Shown here: positions 51,776-61,047 of the stretch, one piece after another
Layout of the letters: each line of letters starts with the position of its first letter
Position numbering within the stretch: position 1 is the stretch's first letter
Assembly: GCA_015660865.1 (NCBI GenBank)
Contig: JACTUA010000001.1
Coordinates: 62,001-126,000, forward strand
DNA from: Methanomicrobiales archaeon
GTDB taxonomy: Archaea; Halobacteriota; Methanomicrobia; Methanomicrobiales; JACTUA01
Length of the DNA stretch: 64,000 nucleotides
Direction of reading: 5' to 3'
Made by a program: the position numbers and the translations under genes
Notes under the pieces: generated by a model
What the model was told of the DNA's origin: nothing
What the model saw: the letters and a program-made list of their open reading frames with translations, nothing else
Database searches by the model: none

Positions 51776-53285
51776 CCCGATCTTCCGAAAAAAGGGAGAG
51801 GATCTTCTCCATATCCAAGTGGGACTCGAAGAGGTCCGCGAGCCGGTCATAGGGATCGGATCCCTCGGAGATCCTTTCCTGGGCTTCGTCCTCGCCTTTC
51901 TTTCCGACGGGCAGGGAAGCTCCCTCGGAAGCGAGATCCACTTTCCACTCGAGACCCTTCCTCCTGTAGAGATAGGAGAGGAGGGCATGCACCGCACCCT
52001 CGTTCTGGAAGAGGCCGTGGAGGTAGGTCCCGAAGACGAGCCCGTCGGTGGATACGGCCCCGTCCCCGGAGAAGGCCTCCCCGTCCTCCCCCCGCTCGGT
52101 CTCGCCCATGTGGATCTCGTATCCGGTCACCTCGCCCATGGCCGAGAGGATGGGACCCACCGGCTGCGCCCGGAGACGGATCTGCCTCGTGGTCTTCTCG
52201 TAGCGGGCGAACCGGGTGATTGCCGAGAGGAGGCCGAGACCAGGATAGACCCCGTGCCCCCCCTCGATCCCCTGGTCATGAATCTCTGTGCCGAGCATCT
52301 GGAACCCCCCGCAGATCCCGATAATAGGTACACCCCGCTCCCTTGACTTTCTGATCTCCAGTGCTGCCCCCGACTCCTGGATCACGGCGAGATCTTCCAC
52401 CGTGTTCTTGGTACCCGGTAGAATGATGCAGTCATAGGCGGTGAGGCTTCGGCCGGCATCGACATAATCCACGGGCACCAGGCGCTCCAATGGCTCGAAG
52501 TCGGTGAAGTTGGAGATATGGGGGAGGCGGATGACCGCGATCCGCACCGGCCCCTCTGCCGGACGTTTATCGGCGAGGGAGAGAGAGTCCTCGCTCGGGA
52601 GCGGTATGTCAGCGTACGGGATGACACCGAGGACCGGGATTCCCGTGATCTCCTCGAGGATACGGACTCCCGAGGAGAAGAGCGTGGGGTCCCCCCTGAA
52701 CTTGTTCACGATGATCCCCTTCACGAGCGAGCGGATATCCTCGGGGAGGAGCTGGACTGTGCCATACACCTGCGCGAAGATCCCGCCCCGCTCGATATCC
52801 CCGATGAGAAGGATGGGGAGCTTCAGCTCCCGGGCGAGGAGGATATTCGCGATATCGCGGTCGTAGAGGTTCATCTCCGCGGCTCCCCCGGCACCCTCCA
52901 CTATCACCTGGCCGAATCTCTCCTCCAGCCTCCGGTACGCCGAGAGGACCTCGCCGAGGAGGAATTCTGTCTCCCGGTAGTATTCCCGGATGGGAAGATC
53001 CCGGTACGGTTTGCCCAGGAGGACCACCTGGGAGACGCCCTCCCCCTTGGGCTTGAGGAGGACGGGGTTCATCCCGGCCTCGGGCTCGACCCCTGCGGCG
53101 AAGGCCTGGACCGCCTGGGCGATCCCGATCTCTGACCCGTCCCTTGTCACGAAGGAGTTCAGGCTCATGTTCTGGGACTTGAAGGGGGCAACCCGGATGC
53201 CGCGTCGGTGGAGCGCCCGGCAGAGGGCGGTCACCGCTATGCTCTTCCCTGTATGGGACGCGGTCCCGAGAACCATGAGCGACAT
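51768..53285 (-). CDS. cobQ: Cobyric acid synthase
   Basis: Amidates four side chains of adenosylcobyrinic acid diamide during cobalamin synthesis. The 505-residue protein has an N-terminal dethiobiotin-synthetase-like ATP domain ([45 protein letters not shown]) and a C-terminal glutaminase-like domain with the catalytic Cys in [12 protein letters not shown] and His in [10 protein letters not shown]. Its promoter is shared with the divergent B12-dependent ribonucleotide reductase, which uses its end product. Confidence 0.95.
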   Translation of the reverse strand: MSLMVLGTASHTGKSIAVTALCRALHRRGIRVAPFKSQNMSLNSFVTRDGSEIGIAQAVQAFAAGVEPEAGMNPVLLKPKGEGVSQVVLLGKPYRDLPIREYYRETEFLLGEVLSAYRRLEERFGQVIVEGAGGAAEMNLYDRDIANILLARELKLPILLIGDIERGGIFAQVYGTVQLLPEDIRSLVKGIIVNKFRGDPTLFSSGVRILEEITGIPVLGVIPYADIPLPSEDSLSLADKRPAEGPVRIAVIRLPHISNFTDFEPLERLVPVDYVDAGRSLTAYDCIILPGTKNTVEDLAVIQESGAALEIRKSRERGVPIIGICGGFQMLGTEIHDQGIEGGHGVYPGLGLLSAITRFARYEKTTRQIRLRAQPVGPILSAMGEVTGYEIHMGETERGEDGEAFSGDGAVSTDGLVFGTYLHGLFQNEGAVHALLSYLYRRKGLEWKVDLASEGASLPVGKKGEDEAQERISEGSDPYDRLADLFESHLDMEKILSLFSEDRAS

Positions 53286-53306
53286 ACATCCATAGGTGGG
53301 CATGGG

Positions 53307-53318
53307 TTTTTATTAAAA
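53307..53318. promoter_or_regulatory. Single symmetric TATA box between cobQ and nrdJ
   Basis: TTTTTATTAAAA is nearly self-complementary. Its centre (53312.5) lies 27.5 bases from both start codons (53285 minus, 53340 plus), so one box can serve two leaderless mRNAs. This spacing also supports the two chosen starts. Confidence 0.6.
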
Positions 53319-53339
53319 GAGATGGGTACACCTCACCGT

Positions 53340-54980
53340 ATGGCACTCACCGAGGCGGCAGAACTCCTCCTGAAGGCCCGGTACCTGAATGCAAACGAGA
53401 ACCCCGCCCATCTCTTCCCGAGGGTGGCTGACGCGGTGAATACCGGGAATACGGGCGAGTTCCGCCGGGTCATGGAGGAACTCCTCTTCCTCCCCAACTC
53501 CCCGACTCTCATGAACGCCGGAACCAACACCGGCCAGCTCTCGGCCTGCTTTGTCCTCCCCGTGGAGGACTCCATCGAGAGCATCTTCAGGACCATGGGG
53601 CACATGGCCCTCATTCACAAGAGCGGCGGCGGCACCGGCTTCTCCTTCTCCCGGATACGGCCGAAGGGGGACATGGTGAACATGACCGCGGGGGTCGCGA
53701 GCGGCCCGGTCTCGTTCATCGAGGTCTTTGACAAGGCTACCGAGGCGGTGAAGCAGGGGGGGAGGAGACGGGGAGCGAACATGGGGGTGCTCTCCTGCCA
53801 TCACCCGGATATCAGGGAGTTCGTGTCCTCCAAGAAGAGCGGAGGACTTCGGAACTTCAATATCTCGGTGGGATTCGATACAGCCTTCTTCGACTCGCTG
53901 AGGGCCGGAAAGGACTTCCCCCTCGTGAACCCCCGGGACGGGAGCGCCTGGTCCGAGATCCCGGCGAAAGACCTCTGGAGAGAGATAGCAGAGCAGGCCT
54001 GGGCAACAGGGGATCCGGGGGTCCTCTTCATGGACGAGATCAACCGGCTGAGCACCCTCCCCGGTATGGGCCCCATCGAGGCAACGAACCCGTGCGGGGA
54101 GCAGCCCCTCCTCCCCTACGAGAGTTGCAACCTCGGGTCCATCAACCTCTCGCGATGCGTGAAAAGAGGGGAACTGGACGAGGGGATGCTCACCGATCTT
54201 ACACGGACCGGTGTCGATTTCCTGGACGCAATCATCGACGTGAACCGGTTCCCCATCCCCGAGATCCAGGAGATGAACCTTTCAACGAGGAAGATCGGGC
54301 TCGGGATCATGGGGTTTGCGGATGCCCTCATCAAGCTCGGGATCCCCTACGAGTCCGACGAAGCCCTCCAGTTTGCCGGACGGGTCATGTCCCTTATCCA
54401 GGAGGTTGGGCACGAGCGATCCCGTGAGCTCGGGGCTGAGAAGGGGTCCTTCCCTACTATCGGGAAGAGCACGTATTCTGGCGAAATGCGGAACTCCACG
54501 GTGACAACCATCGCCCCGACCGGATCCCTCCATATCATCGCAGATACCTCTTCGGGGATCGAACCCCTCTTCGCCCTCGCCTTCCAGAGGCAGATGGCAG
54601 GGAGGACCGTCCCCATGGTGAACGAACTCTTCGTGCAGGCGGTCTCCACCCTCCCGCGGGCGACCGATCTCATTCACCGTGCGATGGTGGAGGGATCTGC
54701 ACGGAACCTGCCCATCCCAGACGATATGAAGGATCTCTTCAGGACCGCCCCGGAGATCTCGCCGGAGCTCCATGTCCGGATGCAGGCTGCCTTCCAGAAA
54801 TACGTGGACAACGCCGTCTCAAAGACGGTGAACCTCCCGGAGAATGCAACCCCGGAGGATATCGCCCGGATCTACGAACTCGCACGGTCCCTGGGGTGCA
54901 AGGGGATCACGGTGTACCGATATAACAGCAAGCCCGACCAGGTCCTCTCCCGGGGATGCGAGGTCTGCAGAGTGGACTGA
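53340..54980 (+). CDS. nrdJ: Adenosylcobalamin-dependent (class II) ribonucleotide reductase
   Basis: Reduces ribonucleotides to deoxyribonucleotides with a B12-generated thiyl radical. The 546-residue protein shows GQLSACFVLPVEDS (redox Cys), the active-site NPCGEQPLLPYESCNLGSINL segment (Asn, thiyl Cys and Glu), APTGSLHIIADTSSGIEP and the C-terminal redox pair GCEVCRVD. There is no N-terminal ATP cone. The start at 53340 fits the shared promoter; an in-frame ATG at 53322 is the alternative. Confidence 0.93.
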   Translation: MALTEAAELLLKARYLNANENPAHLFPRVADAVNTGNTGEFRRVMEELLFLPNSPTLMNAGTNTGQLSACFVLPVEDSIESIFRTMGHMALIHKSGGGTGFSFSRIRPKGDMVNMTAGVASGPVSFIEVFDKATEAVKQGGRRRGANMGVLSCHHPDIREFVSSKKSGGLRNFNISVGFDTAFFDSLRAGKDFPLVNPRDGSAWSEIPAKDLWREIAEQAWATGDPGVLFMDEINRLSTLPGMGPIEATNPCGEQPLLPYESCNLGSINLSRCVKRGELDEGMLTDLTRTGVDFLDAIIDVNRFPIPEIQEMNLSTRKIGLGIMGFADALIKLGIPYESDEALQFAGRVMSLIQEVGHERSRELGAEKGSFPTIGKSTYSGEMRNSTVTTIAPTGSLHIIADTSSGIEPLFALAFQRQMAGRTVPMVNELFVQAVSTLPRATDLIHRAMVEGSARNLPIPDDMKDLFRTAPEISPELHVRMQAAFQKYVDNAVSKTVNLPENATPEDIARIYELARSLGCKGITVYRYNSKPDQVLSRGCEVCRVD

Positions 54981-55020
54981 TCATCATGCCAAGAAATAAA
55001 TAAGGAGAATTTTAACATAG

Positions 55021-55332
55021 ATGGTAATGAATGGTGGGATTTGTCCGACCTGCGGGCTTCCAAAGGAATTATGTATCTGTGAGGAGGTAGCAAAGGAGCA
55101 GCAAAGGATCAGCGTGAAGATCAACAGGAGACGCTACGGGAAGGAGGTCACGGTTATCGATGGAATCGACCCCTGTGACATCGACCTCGGCGACCTGACC
55201 AAGTTCCTGAAGGGCAAGCTCGCCTGCGGGGGAACCGTGAAGGGCTCGTCCATCGAGCTCCAGGGAAATCACCTCGAGCGGGTGAAGGATCTCCTCGCCC
55301 AGAAGGGGTACAAACTGGATAATATCAGCTGA
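55021..55332 (+). CDS. Translation initiation factor aIF1 (SUI1)
   Basis: A 103-residue protein that controls start-codon fidelity on the small ribosomal subunit. A zinc-like head ([15 protein letters not shown]) precedes the SUI1 domain ([41 protein letters not shown]). AAATAAATAA at 54994-55003 lies about 27 bases before the start, which suggests a leaderless mRNA; an in-frame ATG at 55027 is an alternative. Confidence 0.95.
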   Translation: MVMNGGICPTCGLPKELCICEEVAKEQQRISVKINRRRYGKEVTVIDGIDPCDIDLGDLTKFLKGKLACGGTVKGSSIELQGNHLERVKDLLAQKGYKLDNIS

Positions 55333-55716
55333 CTGCCCCTGAAAGGGTTCTCTTCTTTTTTTGCTCTCGTCTGAGTTTTTATGTCCGTCTCTATCCTGAG
55401 GGATCCGGTGTGGATGTTCCTGGGGGCTTCGCCTCCGGCTCGCCCCCGCCGCTGTGGCGTCCCCCAGAGAGGATAGGACCTTTTACTGGGGCATAAGATC
55501 TTTCACGAGAACCGTCATCCACCTGTCCCGGTACACGACGGGGGATGCCCGCGGCGGGGGCGGAAGTCCCCCAAGAGCCCAACAGAATGACGAATTCTGA
55601 GATACATTGCTCGCATCGGTCTCAATCCGGGATGGATCTGAGGCGAAGGCTCTGGAGGGCTTCGCCTCCGGCTTGCCCAGACCCTGTGAAAAGAAAAGTG
55701 ATATCAGATCTCTTCC
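55333..55716. other. 384-bp gene-free stretch with GC-rich palindromic repeats
   Basis: Three related GC-rich units are present. Unit 1, 55420-55467, has arms CTGGGGG and CCCCCAG around GGCTTCGCCTCCGGCTCGCC. Unit 2, 55540-55577, is an internally deleted copy in inverted orientation (GGGGGATGCC, GCGGCGGGGGCGGAAG, CCCCC). Unit 3, 55652-55680, is a shortened direct copy; GAGGCGAAG (55640-55648) and CTTCGCCTC (55660-55668) form a strong hairpin beside it. No open frame or tRNA fold is seen. Confidence 0.65.
55356..55362 (+). terminator. Poly-T terminator after aIF1
   Basis: T7 run 24 bases after the aIF1 stop, preceded by CTCTTC; another T5 run is at 55376-55380. Confidence 0.45.
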
Positions 55717-56751
55717 CTAGATGAAGAACCTGAAGGTCACCCAGGCGATGATGAGCATGATGGCCGAGTACTTCAGGCCCGAGATAACATCCCCCTCGCC
55801 CATCTGCCCTGCGACGAGGCCCGAGAAGAAGCCCTGGATCATCGCCGCGTGAGAGAAGAGCCGCTTATAGAACTCGATGTTCACCTTGGCCATGAATCCC
55901 TTCGCCCCCGTTGTCGCAACCTTGGATCCCGCCTCGGCCATGGTGGTGAGGAAGGTGGATTCCAGGATCGCGATAACAAAGAGGAAGACGAAGAACGAGA
56001 CGAGGACGATGACCATGTAGATGAGCATGTTGTTCTTCCGCTCGTTCTTCAGGTTGAAGAACTCGTAGGTGTCGTTCGCGGCAGCCCGGAGTACCTCGCC
56101 CACGTCGCCGCCGGCCCGGGAAGCCTTGGCGATGAGGTCCACGGAACGGGCGGCAAGGGGGGTCCCGACCCTCTGCCCGAACCGGATCAATGCCTCGACG
56201 AAGGGAACCGACCAGGACATCTCGGCGTTGAGCCTCCGGATATACGCGGTGAGGGCCCCGTACTCGCCCTGGGCCACGTTGTTGATGGCGTTCGGGAGGG
56301 TCATGCCGCTGTCGTTCATGCCTGCCACGTCCCGGAAAAAGTTCGGGAGGGACTCCTCGAGGCTGTAGACCCGCTTGTTCTCGGCATACTGGATGAGGGC
56401 GAGGGGGATCACTGCAATGAGGGTTGACCAGACGATGACATCATCGATTATCGTATCTTCGAAGAGGGAGAGGATCCCGTAGTTCGAGACGACGAAGATA
56501 AGTCCGGTGAGAAAGACAAGGCCGGCGATGGGCAGGGTGATATAAAGGACATTCGTGGGGTGCTCCCTGATGACCTCGAAGGGGTGCTTGAGAAACCTCC
56601 CGAAGCCCTCCTGGATCTTCTTCTGGTTCGCGATCTTTCCTGTGATCTCCTGCTGGGATCGCTCGTAGTCATCGAGGGCATAACCGGGGATATCCGCCGG
56701 TTTGTACGACGACCGGTTCAGGAAGTTGTTCAGGATCTCCTGGAAGCCCAT
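55717..56751 (-). CDS. Type II secretion F-domain protein (FlaJ/TadC-like), second
   Basis: A 344-residue inner-membrane platform protein. Hydrophobic segments lie at about residues 60-85, 95-115, 265-285 and 320-342, with a cytoplasmic T2SSF domain between (NDSGMTLPNAINNVAQGEYG, FGQRVGTPLAARSVDLIAKA, GGDVGEVLRAAANDTYEFF). It is the last gene of an ATPase-platform operon, one base after the other F-domain gene. Confidence 0.85.
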   Translation of the reverse strand: MGFQEILNNFLNRSSYKPADIPGYALDDYERSQQEITGKIANQKKIQEGFGRFLKHPFEVIREHPTNVLYITLPIAGLVFLTGLIFVVSNYGILSLFEDTIIDDVIVWSTLIAVIPLALIQYAENKRVYSLEESLPNFFRDVAGMNDSGMTLPNAINNVAQGEYGALTAYIRRLNAEMSWSVPFVEALIRFGQRVGTPLAARSVDLIAKASRAGGDVGEVLRAAANDTYEFFNLKNERKNNMLIYMVIVLVSFFVFLFVIAILESTFLTTMAEAGSKVATTGAKGFMAKVNIEFYKRLFSHAAMIQGFFSGLVAGQMGEGDVISGLKYSAIMLIIAWVTFRFFI

Positions 56752-56752
56752 A

Positions 56753-57676
56753 TCACACCTCCGGCGTCATGGAACTGATGAGGATCACGAACATGATGCT
56801 CCCGAAAGGAACGATGAGATAGATGACCACGTAGAGGAACATGGGGCTCACCTCGCCGCTGATAATGGACATGATAGACTGGAGGATGATGAGGAAGAGG
56901 GTCCCTGCCACAAGCGCAGTCACGTACGACTCGGCGATGAGCCCCAGGGTCTCGAGGAAGATCTTCTGCTGCTGCCGGTTCTCGATGGTGTACTGCGCTG
57001 CCTTGTTGCGGTAGTAATCGGTGAGGTTCGACCCTGCGGAGATGGCTGCAACCGCCCCCTGGAGGAACTCCTTCATCCGGTCGCTCGGGGTGACGCCGGA
57101 GACGATCCGGATGGCGTCGGTGAGATCCTTCCCGAAGATCTCGATCTCACGCACGATGTACTTGGCCTCCACCGCGCTCTCCCCGTAGATGGGGCTCTCG
57201 CCGAGGAGCTTGAAGACCTCGGCCGGCGTGATCCCCGCGGTGGACATGGCCGTGATGTAGTTGATGGCATAGGGGAGGGTGGCATCGATGTTCCTCCGCC
57301 GTTCGCCGGCATGGATGCTCGGGTAGACGAGGAAGATGACGTAGGTCACCCCCCCGAAGATGAGGAGGGAGAGGACGACCGCGGCGATGGTCCCGAAGAG
57401 GAGGCGGTACTGGCCGAGCTCGATGAGGAAGTCGGGGAGGGTCCCCTTGTAGGTGATCATCTCGGGGATTCTCAGCAGGTAGGAGAAGAGCCCGAGGAGG
57501 ATGGCCGTGGCGATCCCAACGATAAAGGCGGTGACGTACGCCGAGGCGAGGTATGCCTCGAAGGGGACTTTAATCCTTGCCCTCATGAGGTTGTTCCTGA
57601 GCTGCACGTAGTCCCCCCTCTTCTTCTTCAGCCGTTCCCCGAGGATCTTGAAGCAGAATCTCTGGTAACTGTTCAT
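56753..57676 (-). CDS. Type II secretion F-domain protein (FlaJ/TadC-like), first
   Basis: A 307-residue partner of the gene above, with hydrophobic segments at about 45-70, 95-125, 250-270 and 280-300 and a T2SSF domain (YITAMSTAGITPAEVFKLLG, VTPSDRMKEFLQGAVAAISA). Two unequal F-domain proteins in a row replace the single duplicated platform protein of other archaeal pili. It overlaps the ATPase stop by 4 bases. Confidence 0.85.
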   Translation of the reverse strand: MNSYQRFCFKILGERLKKKRGDYVQLRNNLMRARIKVPFEAYLASAYVTAFIVGIATAILLGLFSYLLRIPEMITYKGTLPDFLIELGQYRLLFGTIAAVVLSLLIFGGVTYVIFLVYPSIHAGERRRNIDATLPYAINYITAMSTAGITPAEVFKLLGESPIYGESAVEAKYIVREIEIFGKDLTDAIRIVSGVTPSDRMKEFLQGAVAAISAGSNLTDYYRNKAAQYTIENRQQQKIFLETLGLIAESYVTALVAGTLFLIILQSIMSIISGEVSPMFLYVVIYLIVPFGSIMFVILISSMTPEV

Positions 57677-60600
57677 GCGGCCTTCCCCTCGGAGTAGAGG
57701 TCAGCCCTGACCACCTCGATGACCGCCTCGGGATCCCTGAAGTAGGAGATGAGCATCTTCGCAACGTCCTTGTAGTGCCGGATCATCTTGAGGCGCATCC
57801 ACTCGAGGAGCTCCTGCCTGCGCTTCAGCTCCTCCTTCATCCGCGCCTCGCTCCAGCCACGCTCCTCCATGATCTCCTCGAGGATATAGGACTTCCCCGA
57901 GTAGCGGATCTCGTCCGTCGTCGGGTGCCACCGGAAGACCTCGTTCGTGATGAGCTCGTTCGTCCTCGGGTCGATGTCCAGGATCTCGATGATCTGCTTG
58001 GACCGCCGGATCCTCTGGCCCCCGATGCGGGCCTGGGCCTGGACGCAGACCAGGTTCAGGGCCGAGAGCATGTTCCTCGGGACCGAGAGGGGCGGGTTCT
58101 CGATACGGTGGACGACCGATGCCACCGAGTCGGCGTGCATGGTCGCATAGGTGACGTGCCCGGTGGACATCGCCTGGAAGAGGGTGAGGGCTTCTTTGCC
58201 ACGGATTTCACCGACGATGAGATACTCGGGCCGCTGACGGAGGGCTGCCCGGAGGAGTTCGTACATATCGATCTCCCCTTTCCCGTTCGTGTCGAAGGAG
58301 TCCCGGGTGATGCTCGGGATCCAGTTGGGGTGGGGGAGCTTCAGCTCCCGGGTATCCTCGAGGGAGACGATCTTGGCCATCGGCGGGATGAAGAGGGAGA
58401 TGGCATTCAGGGACGTGGTCTTCCCCGACGCGGTCCCGCCGGCGAAGATTGCGGACTTCCCGCTCTCCACGGCGAGCCAGAGGAATGCGACCGCGAGGGG
58501 CGAGAAGGTGGACCACTCGATGAGGTCCGTCGGGGTGATGGGTTCTTCACGGAACTTCCGGATCGTGAAGGTTGAGCCGTGGGCCGTCACCTCGCTCCCC
58601 AGGGTCATCTGGATACGGGACCCGTCGGGCATCGTGGCATCCAGGATGGGCTCGGCGATGGAGATGTGCTTCCCCGCCCTCTGGGCCATCTTCGTCACGA
58701 ACGAGTCCAGGTCCTCGGCCGTCTTGTAGCTGAGGTTGGTCTTCGTGTTCTCGTAGCTCGTATGATAAACGAAGATGGGGATGTTCAGGCCATCGCAGGA
58801 GATATCCTCGATGTACTTGTCGTGCATGATCGGATCGACGATGCCATTACCGAGGAACTCCTTCTCGATGTTGTAGAGGATCTTCTCCCTCGCAATTGGT
58901 GTGAGGGAGATCCCGTAGTCCGAGAGCACGGTGTCCACCGCCCCGCGGATGGCCCTATGGGCCGCATCCTTGGTGAGATCCTTGGTGTTCACCTCGAGGG
59001 TCTCGAAGAGGCGCTGCTTCAGCTCCCCTACGAGTTCCCTCTCGGCCGGGTTGAGGACCGGCTCGAGGACCTGATAGGTATATTCATGGGTCGAGTTGTC
59101 ATGGAGGACCCGGATGAAGGCGAACGGCTCGTTCACCGGGTAGACCTCCACCTCCTCGATATTCGGGGCGGGCCGGAAGGCGAGATCCACGAGGGGGCCA
59201 TGGAGCCGCGGGTTGTACTCCTCGACCTCCTTCCGGATCACCTTCATGATATTGAGCCTGCCGAAGAGCCCCTTTGGCTTCGTCTCCCCTCCGGCCTCTT
59301 TCCCGATCACGATATCCTTGATGACGCCGGAGGGCAGCTGGGACTGCCAGCTCTCGACAATCTCGCTCGGGACAACGCCGCCCTTCACTTCGAAGACCGC
59401 CGTCCTCTCGTGGAGCTTCACCTCGTCGATGGCAAAGGTGGCGCCCTTGGGGAGGATGAGGTTGGAGATGTCCTTGATCTCGTCTACCGAGACGATTGCC
59501 TCCTCGGTCCCATCCTGCTCCCCATCGGACCAGCGGGTCTTCTTCGCGTGGGTGGCCCCTCTCTCCTCGTCCACCGCGGCCCCTGCCTTGGTCTCTTCCT
59601 CGATGATCTGCTTCAGGGAGGCATCCACATCCTCGGTGGGAGCACCCATCGGGGATCCCTTGTGGACCTTGAAGATTGTATCGATGACCGAAGTGACGTC
59701 TTTCTCGGACCCGTTCTTTCCCGTCCCTGGCTGGGCGCTCTCTGCGGCTTTCGCCTTCGGCTCTTCTCTTGCAGGGGCAGCGGCTTCCCACTTGCTCTTC
59801 CCGGCCACCCTCTGGTCTGGGGGAGCCATTCCCTCGAACTCCTTGAGGAGGGACTTGGGATCGCCCCCTGCGGGAGCCTGGGGGGCAGGCTGGGGAGATG
59901 CGGCCTCCCTCGAAGCCGCCGTTCCCTTCTGAGCGGCTGGCTTCGGCCCTGCAGGGGCGATACCCTCAAGGCGCTTGAGGATCGTTTCTGCGTCGACACC
60001 CTGGGAGGACTGTGCAGCCTTCACAGGCTGGGAGGTCGCGACCTCCCTCGGGGCCGCTGTCACCTTCTGAGCGACAGCTCTTGCCTCTTCAGGGGTGAGC
60101 TCTTCAAGGCGCTTGAGGATCGTTTCTGCGTCGACACCCTGGGAGGGATGTGCGGCCTTCACAGGCTGGGGGGGTGCAGCTCCTCTCGGGGCCGCTTTTG
60201 CCTTCGGGGTGGATGTCCTTGGCTCTGCGGGGGGGGTGAGCCCTTCAAGGCGCTTGAGGATCGATTCCGTATCGACGCTCTGGGCTTGCTGGGACGGCTG
60301 GGGGGGTGCAGCATCAGTCGGGCCGGGACCGGTGCCTTTCGCATCCTTGCGGATCTCCTTCTTCCAGGAAGCGATATCATCAAGATCCGTCTTCGTCTCG
60401 CCTCCGACGTTGGTGAGATCGAGCTTCTGGAGGCGATCCAGGATAGAGGTGTATTCAGCCTCATCGCCCCCGGGCCCCTCATCAGGGGCCGGTCTCTTCT
60501 CTCTCCTGTCACCGGCGATATCCTGCTTCTCAGCCTTGATCTCACTCCTGACGGCTGTTTTTCCGGTTGACTCAGGGAGGAGATCCCTCTTCACCTCCTC

Positions 60601-61047
60601 GATGCCCCTGATGAGGGCAACGAAATCGTCATCCTTCCTCGGCGCCTGGGGCCGGGAGGGGGCTGGTTCGGGTTCAGGCCGGGAATGGGCTGGTTCGGCT
60701 CTGGGCTGGGCGGTTTGCTGGGCCTTCGCCTCCTCTCGGAGGCTTCCGAGATCCAGCTTCTCCAGCCGTGCCATGACCGAATCCCCCTCGGCTGAGAGTC
60801 CCTCGACCTTCTTTGCGCCCTCCTTCTCGAGGGTCTCCAGGTGCTTGAGGAAGTCCTTCAGTTCGTCGGCCTGCACCCTGCCCGGGGAGAGCGGAGGGGA
60901 GATCTGCGGTTCTGCGGCCTTCCCTGCCCTGCCCTCTGCACCCGGCCCCCCTGGCCGGGGTTCTTTGTTATCGATGCCGAGGAGCCCGAGGCGTTTCATC
61001 ATGGCATCGAGCTCCGTCTTCTTCTCTGGTTCCTGTGACGTCATCAT
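57673..61047 (-). CDS. Type II/IV secretion ATPase with a long repeat-bearing N-terminus
   Basis: A 1,124-residue motor ATPase of the FlaI/TadA/GspE class. The catalytic core spans about residues 600-1124: Walker A GGTASGKTTSLN (869), Walker B EYLIVGEIRG (941-950), His box ATMHADSV. Normal archaeal relatives have about 500-600 residues. Residues 1-500 are low complexity, rich in Pro, Ala, Lys and Glu, with a motif of the form VDAETILKRLEELTP in about nine spaced copies (near 13, 63, 90, 142, 199, 258, 305, 351 and 396). Residues 515-580 form a small extra domain. Start at 61047; it follows the upstream gene with overlap. Confidence 0.92.
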   Translation of the reverse strand: MMTSQEPEKKTELDAMMKRLGLLGIDNKEPRPGGPGAEGRAGKAAEPQISPPLSPGRVQADELKDFLKHLETLEKEGAKKVEGLSAEGDSVMARLEKLDLGSLREEAKAQQTAQPRAEPAHSRPEPEPAPSRPQAPRKDDDFVALIRGIEEVKRDLLPESTGKTAVRSEIKAEKQDIAGDRREKRPAPDEGPGGDEAEYTSILDRLQKLDLTNVGGETKTDLDDIASWKKEIRKDAKGTGPGPTDAAPPQPSQQAQSVDTESILKRLEGLTPPAEPRTSTPKAKAAPRGAAPPQPVKAAHPSQGVDAETILKRLEELTPEEARAVAQKVTAAPREVATSQPVKAAQSSQGVDAETILKRLEGIAPAGPKPAAQKGTAASREAASPQPAPQAPAGGDPKSLLKEFEGMAPPDQRVAGKSKWEAAAPAREEPKAKAAESAQPGTGKNGSEKDVTSVIDTIFKVHKGSPMGAPTEDVDASLKQIIEEETKAGAAVDEERGATHAKKTRWSDGEQDGTEEAIVSVDEIKDISNLILPKGATFAIDEVKLHERTAVFEVKGGVVPSEIVESWQSQLPSGVIKDIVIGKEAGGETKPKGLFGRLNIMKVIRKEVEEYNPRLHGPLVDLAFRPAPNIEEVEVYPVNEPFAFIRVLHDNSTHEYTYQVLEPVLNPAERELVGELKQRLFETLEVNTKDLTKDAAHRAIRGAVDTVLSDYGISLTPIAREKILYNIEKEFLGNGIVDPIMHDKYIEDISCDGLNIPIFVYHTSYENTKTNLSYKTAEDLDSFVTKMAQRAGKHISIAEPILDATMPDGSRIQMTLGSEVTAHGSTFTIRKFREEPITPTDLIEWSTFSPLAVAFLWLAVESGKSAIFAGGTASGKTTSLNAISLFIPPMAKIVSLEDTRELKLPHPNWIPSITRDSFDTNGKGEIDMYELLRAALRQRPEYLIVGEIRGKEALTLFQAMSTGHVTYATMHADSVASVVHRIENPPLSVPRNMLSALNLVCVQAQARIGGQRIRRSKQIIEILDIDPRTNELITNEVFRWHPTTDEIRYSGKSYILEEIMEERGWSEARMKEELKRRQELLEWMRLKMIRHYKDVAKMLISYFRDPEAVIEVVRADLYSEGKAA

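Noticed and set aside
58579-60570. Long plus-strand open frame of 663 codons opposite the secretion ATPase
   Set aside because: It is antisense to a well-supported gene. GC-rich third positions remove stops on the opposite strand, and the translation is repetitive Gly/Leu/Asp/Arg-rich without family resemblance.
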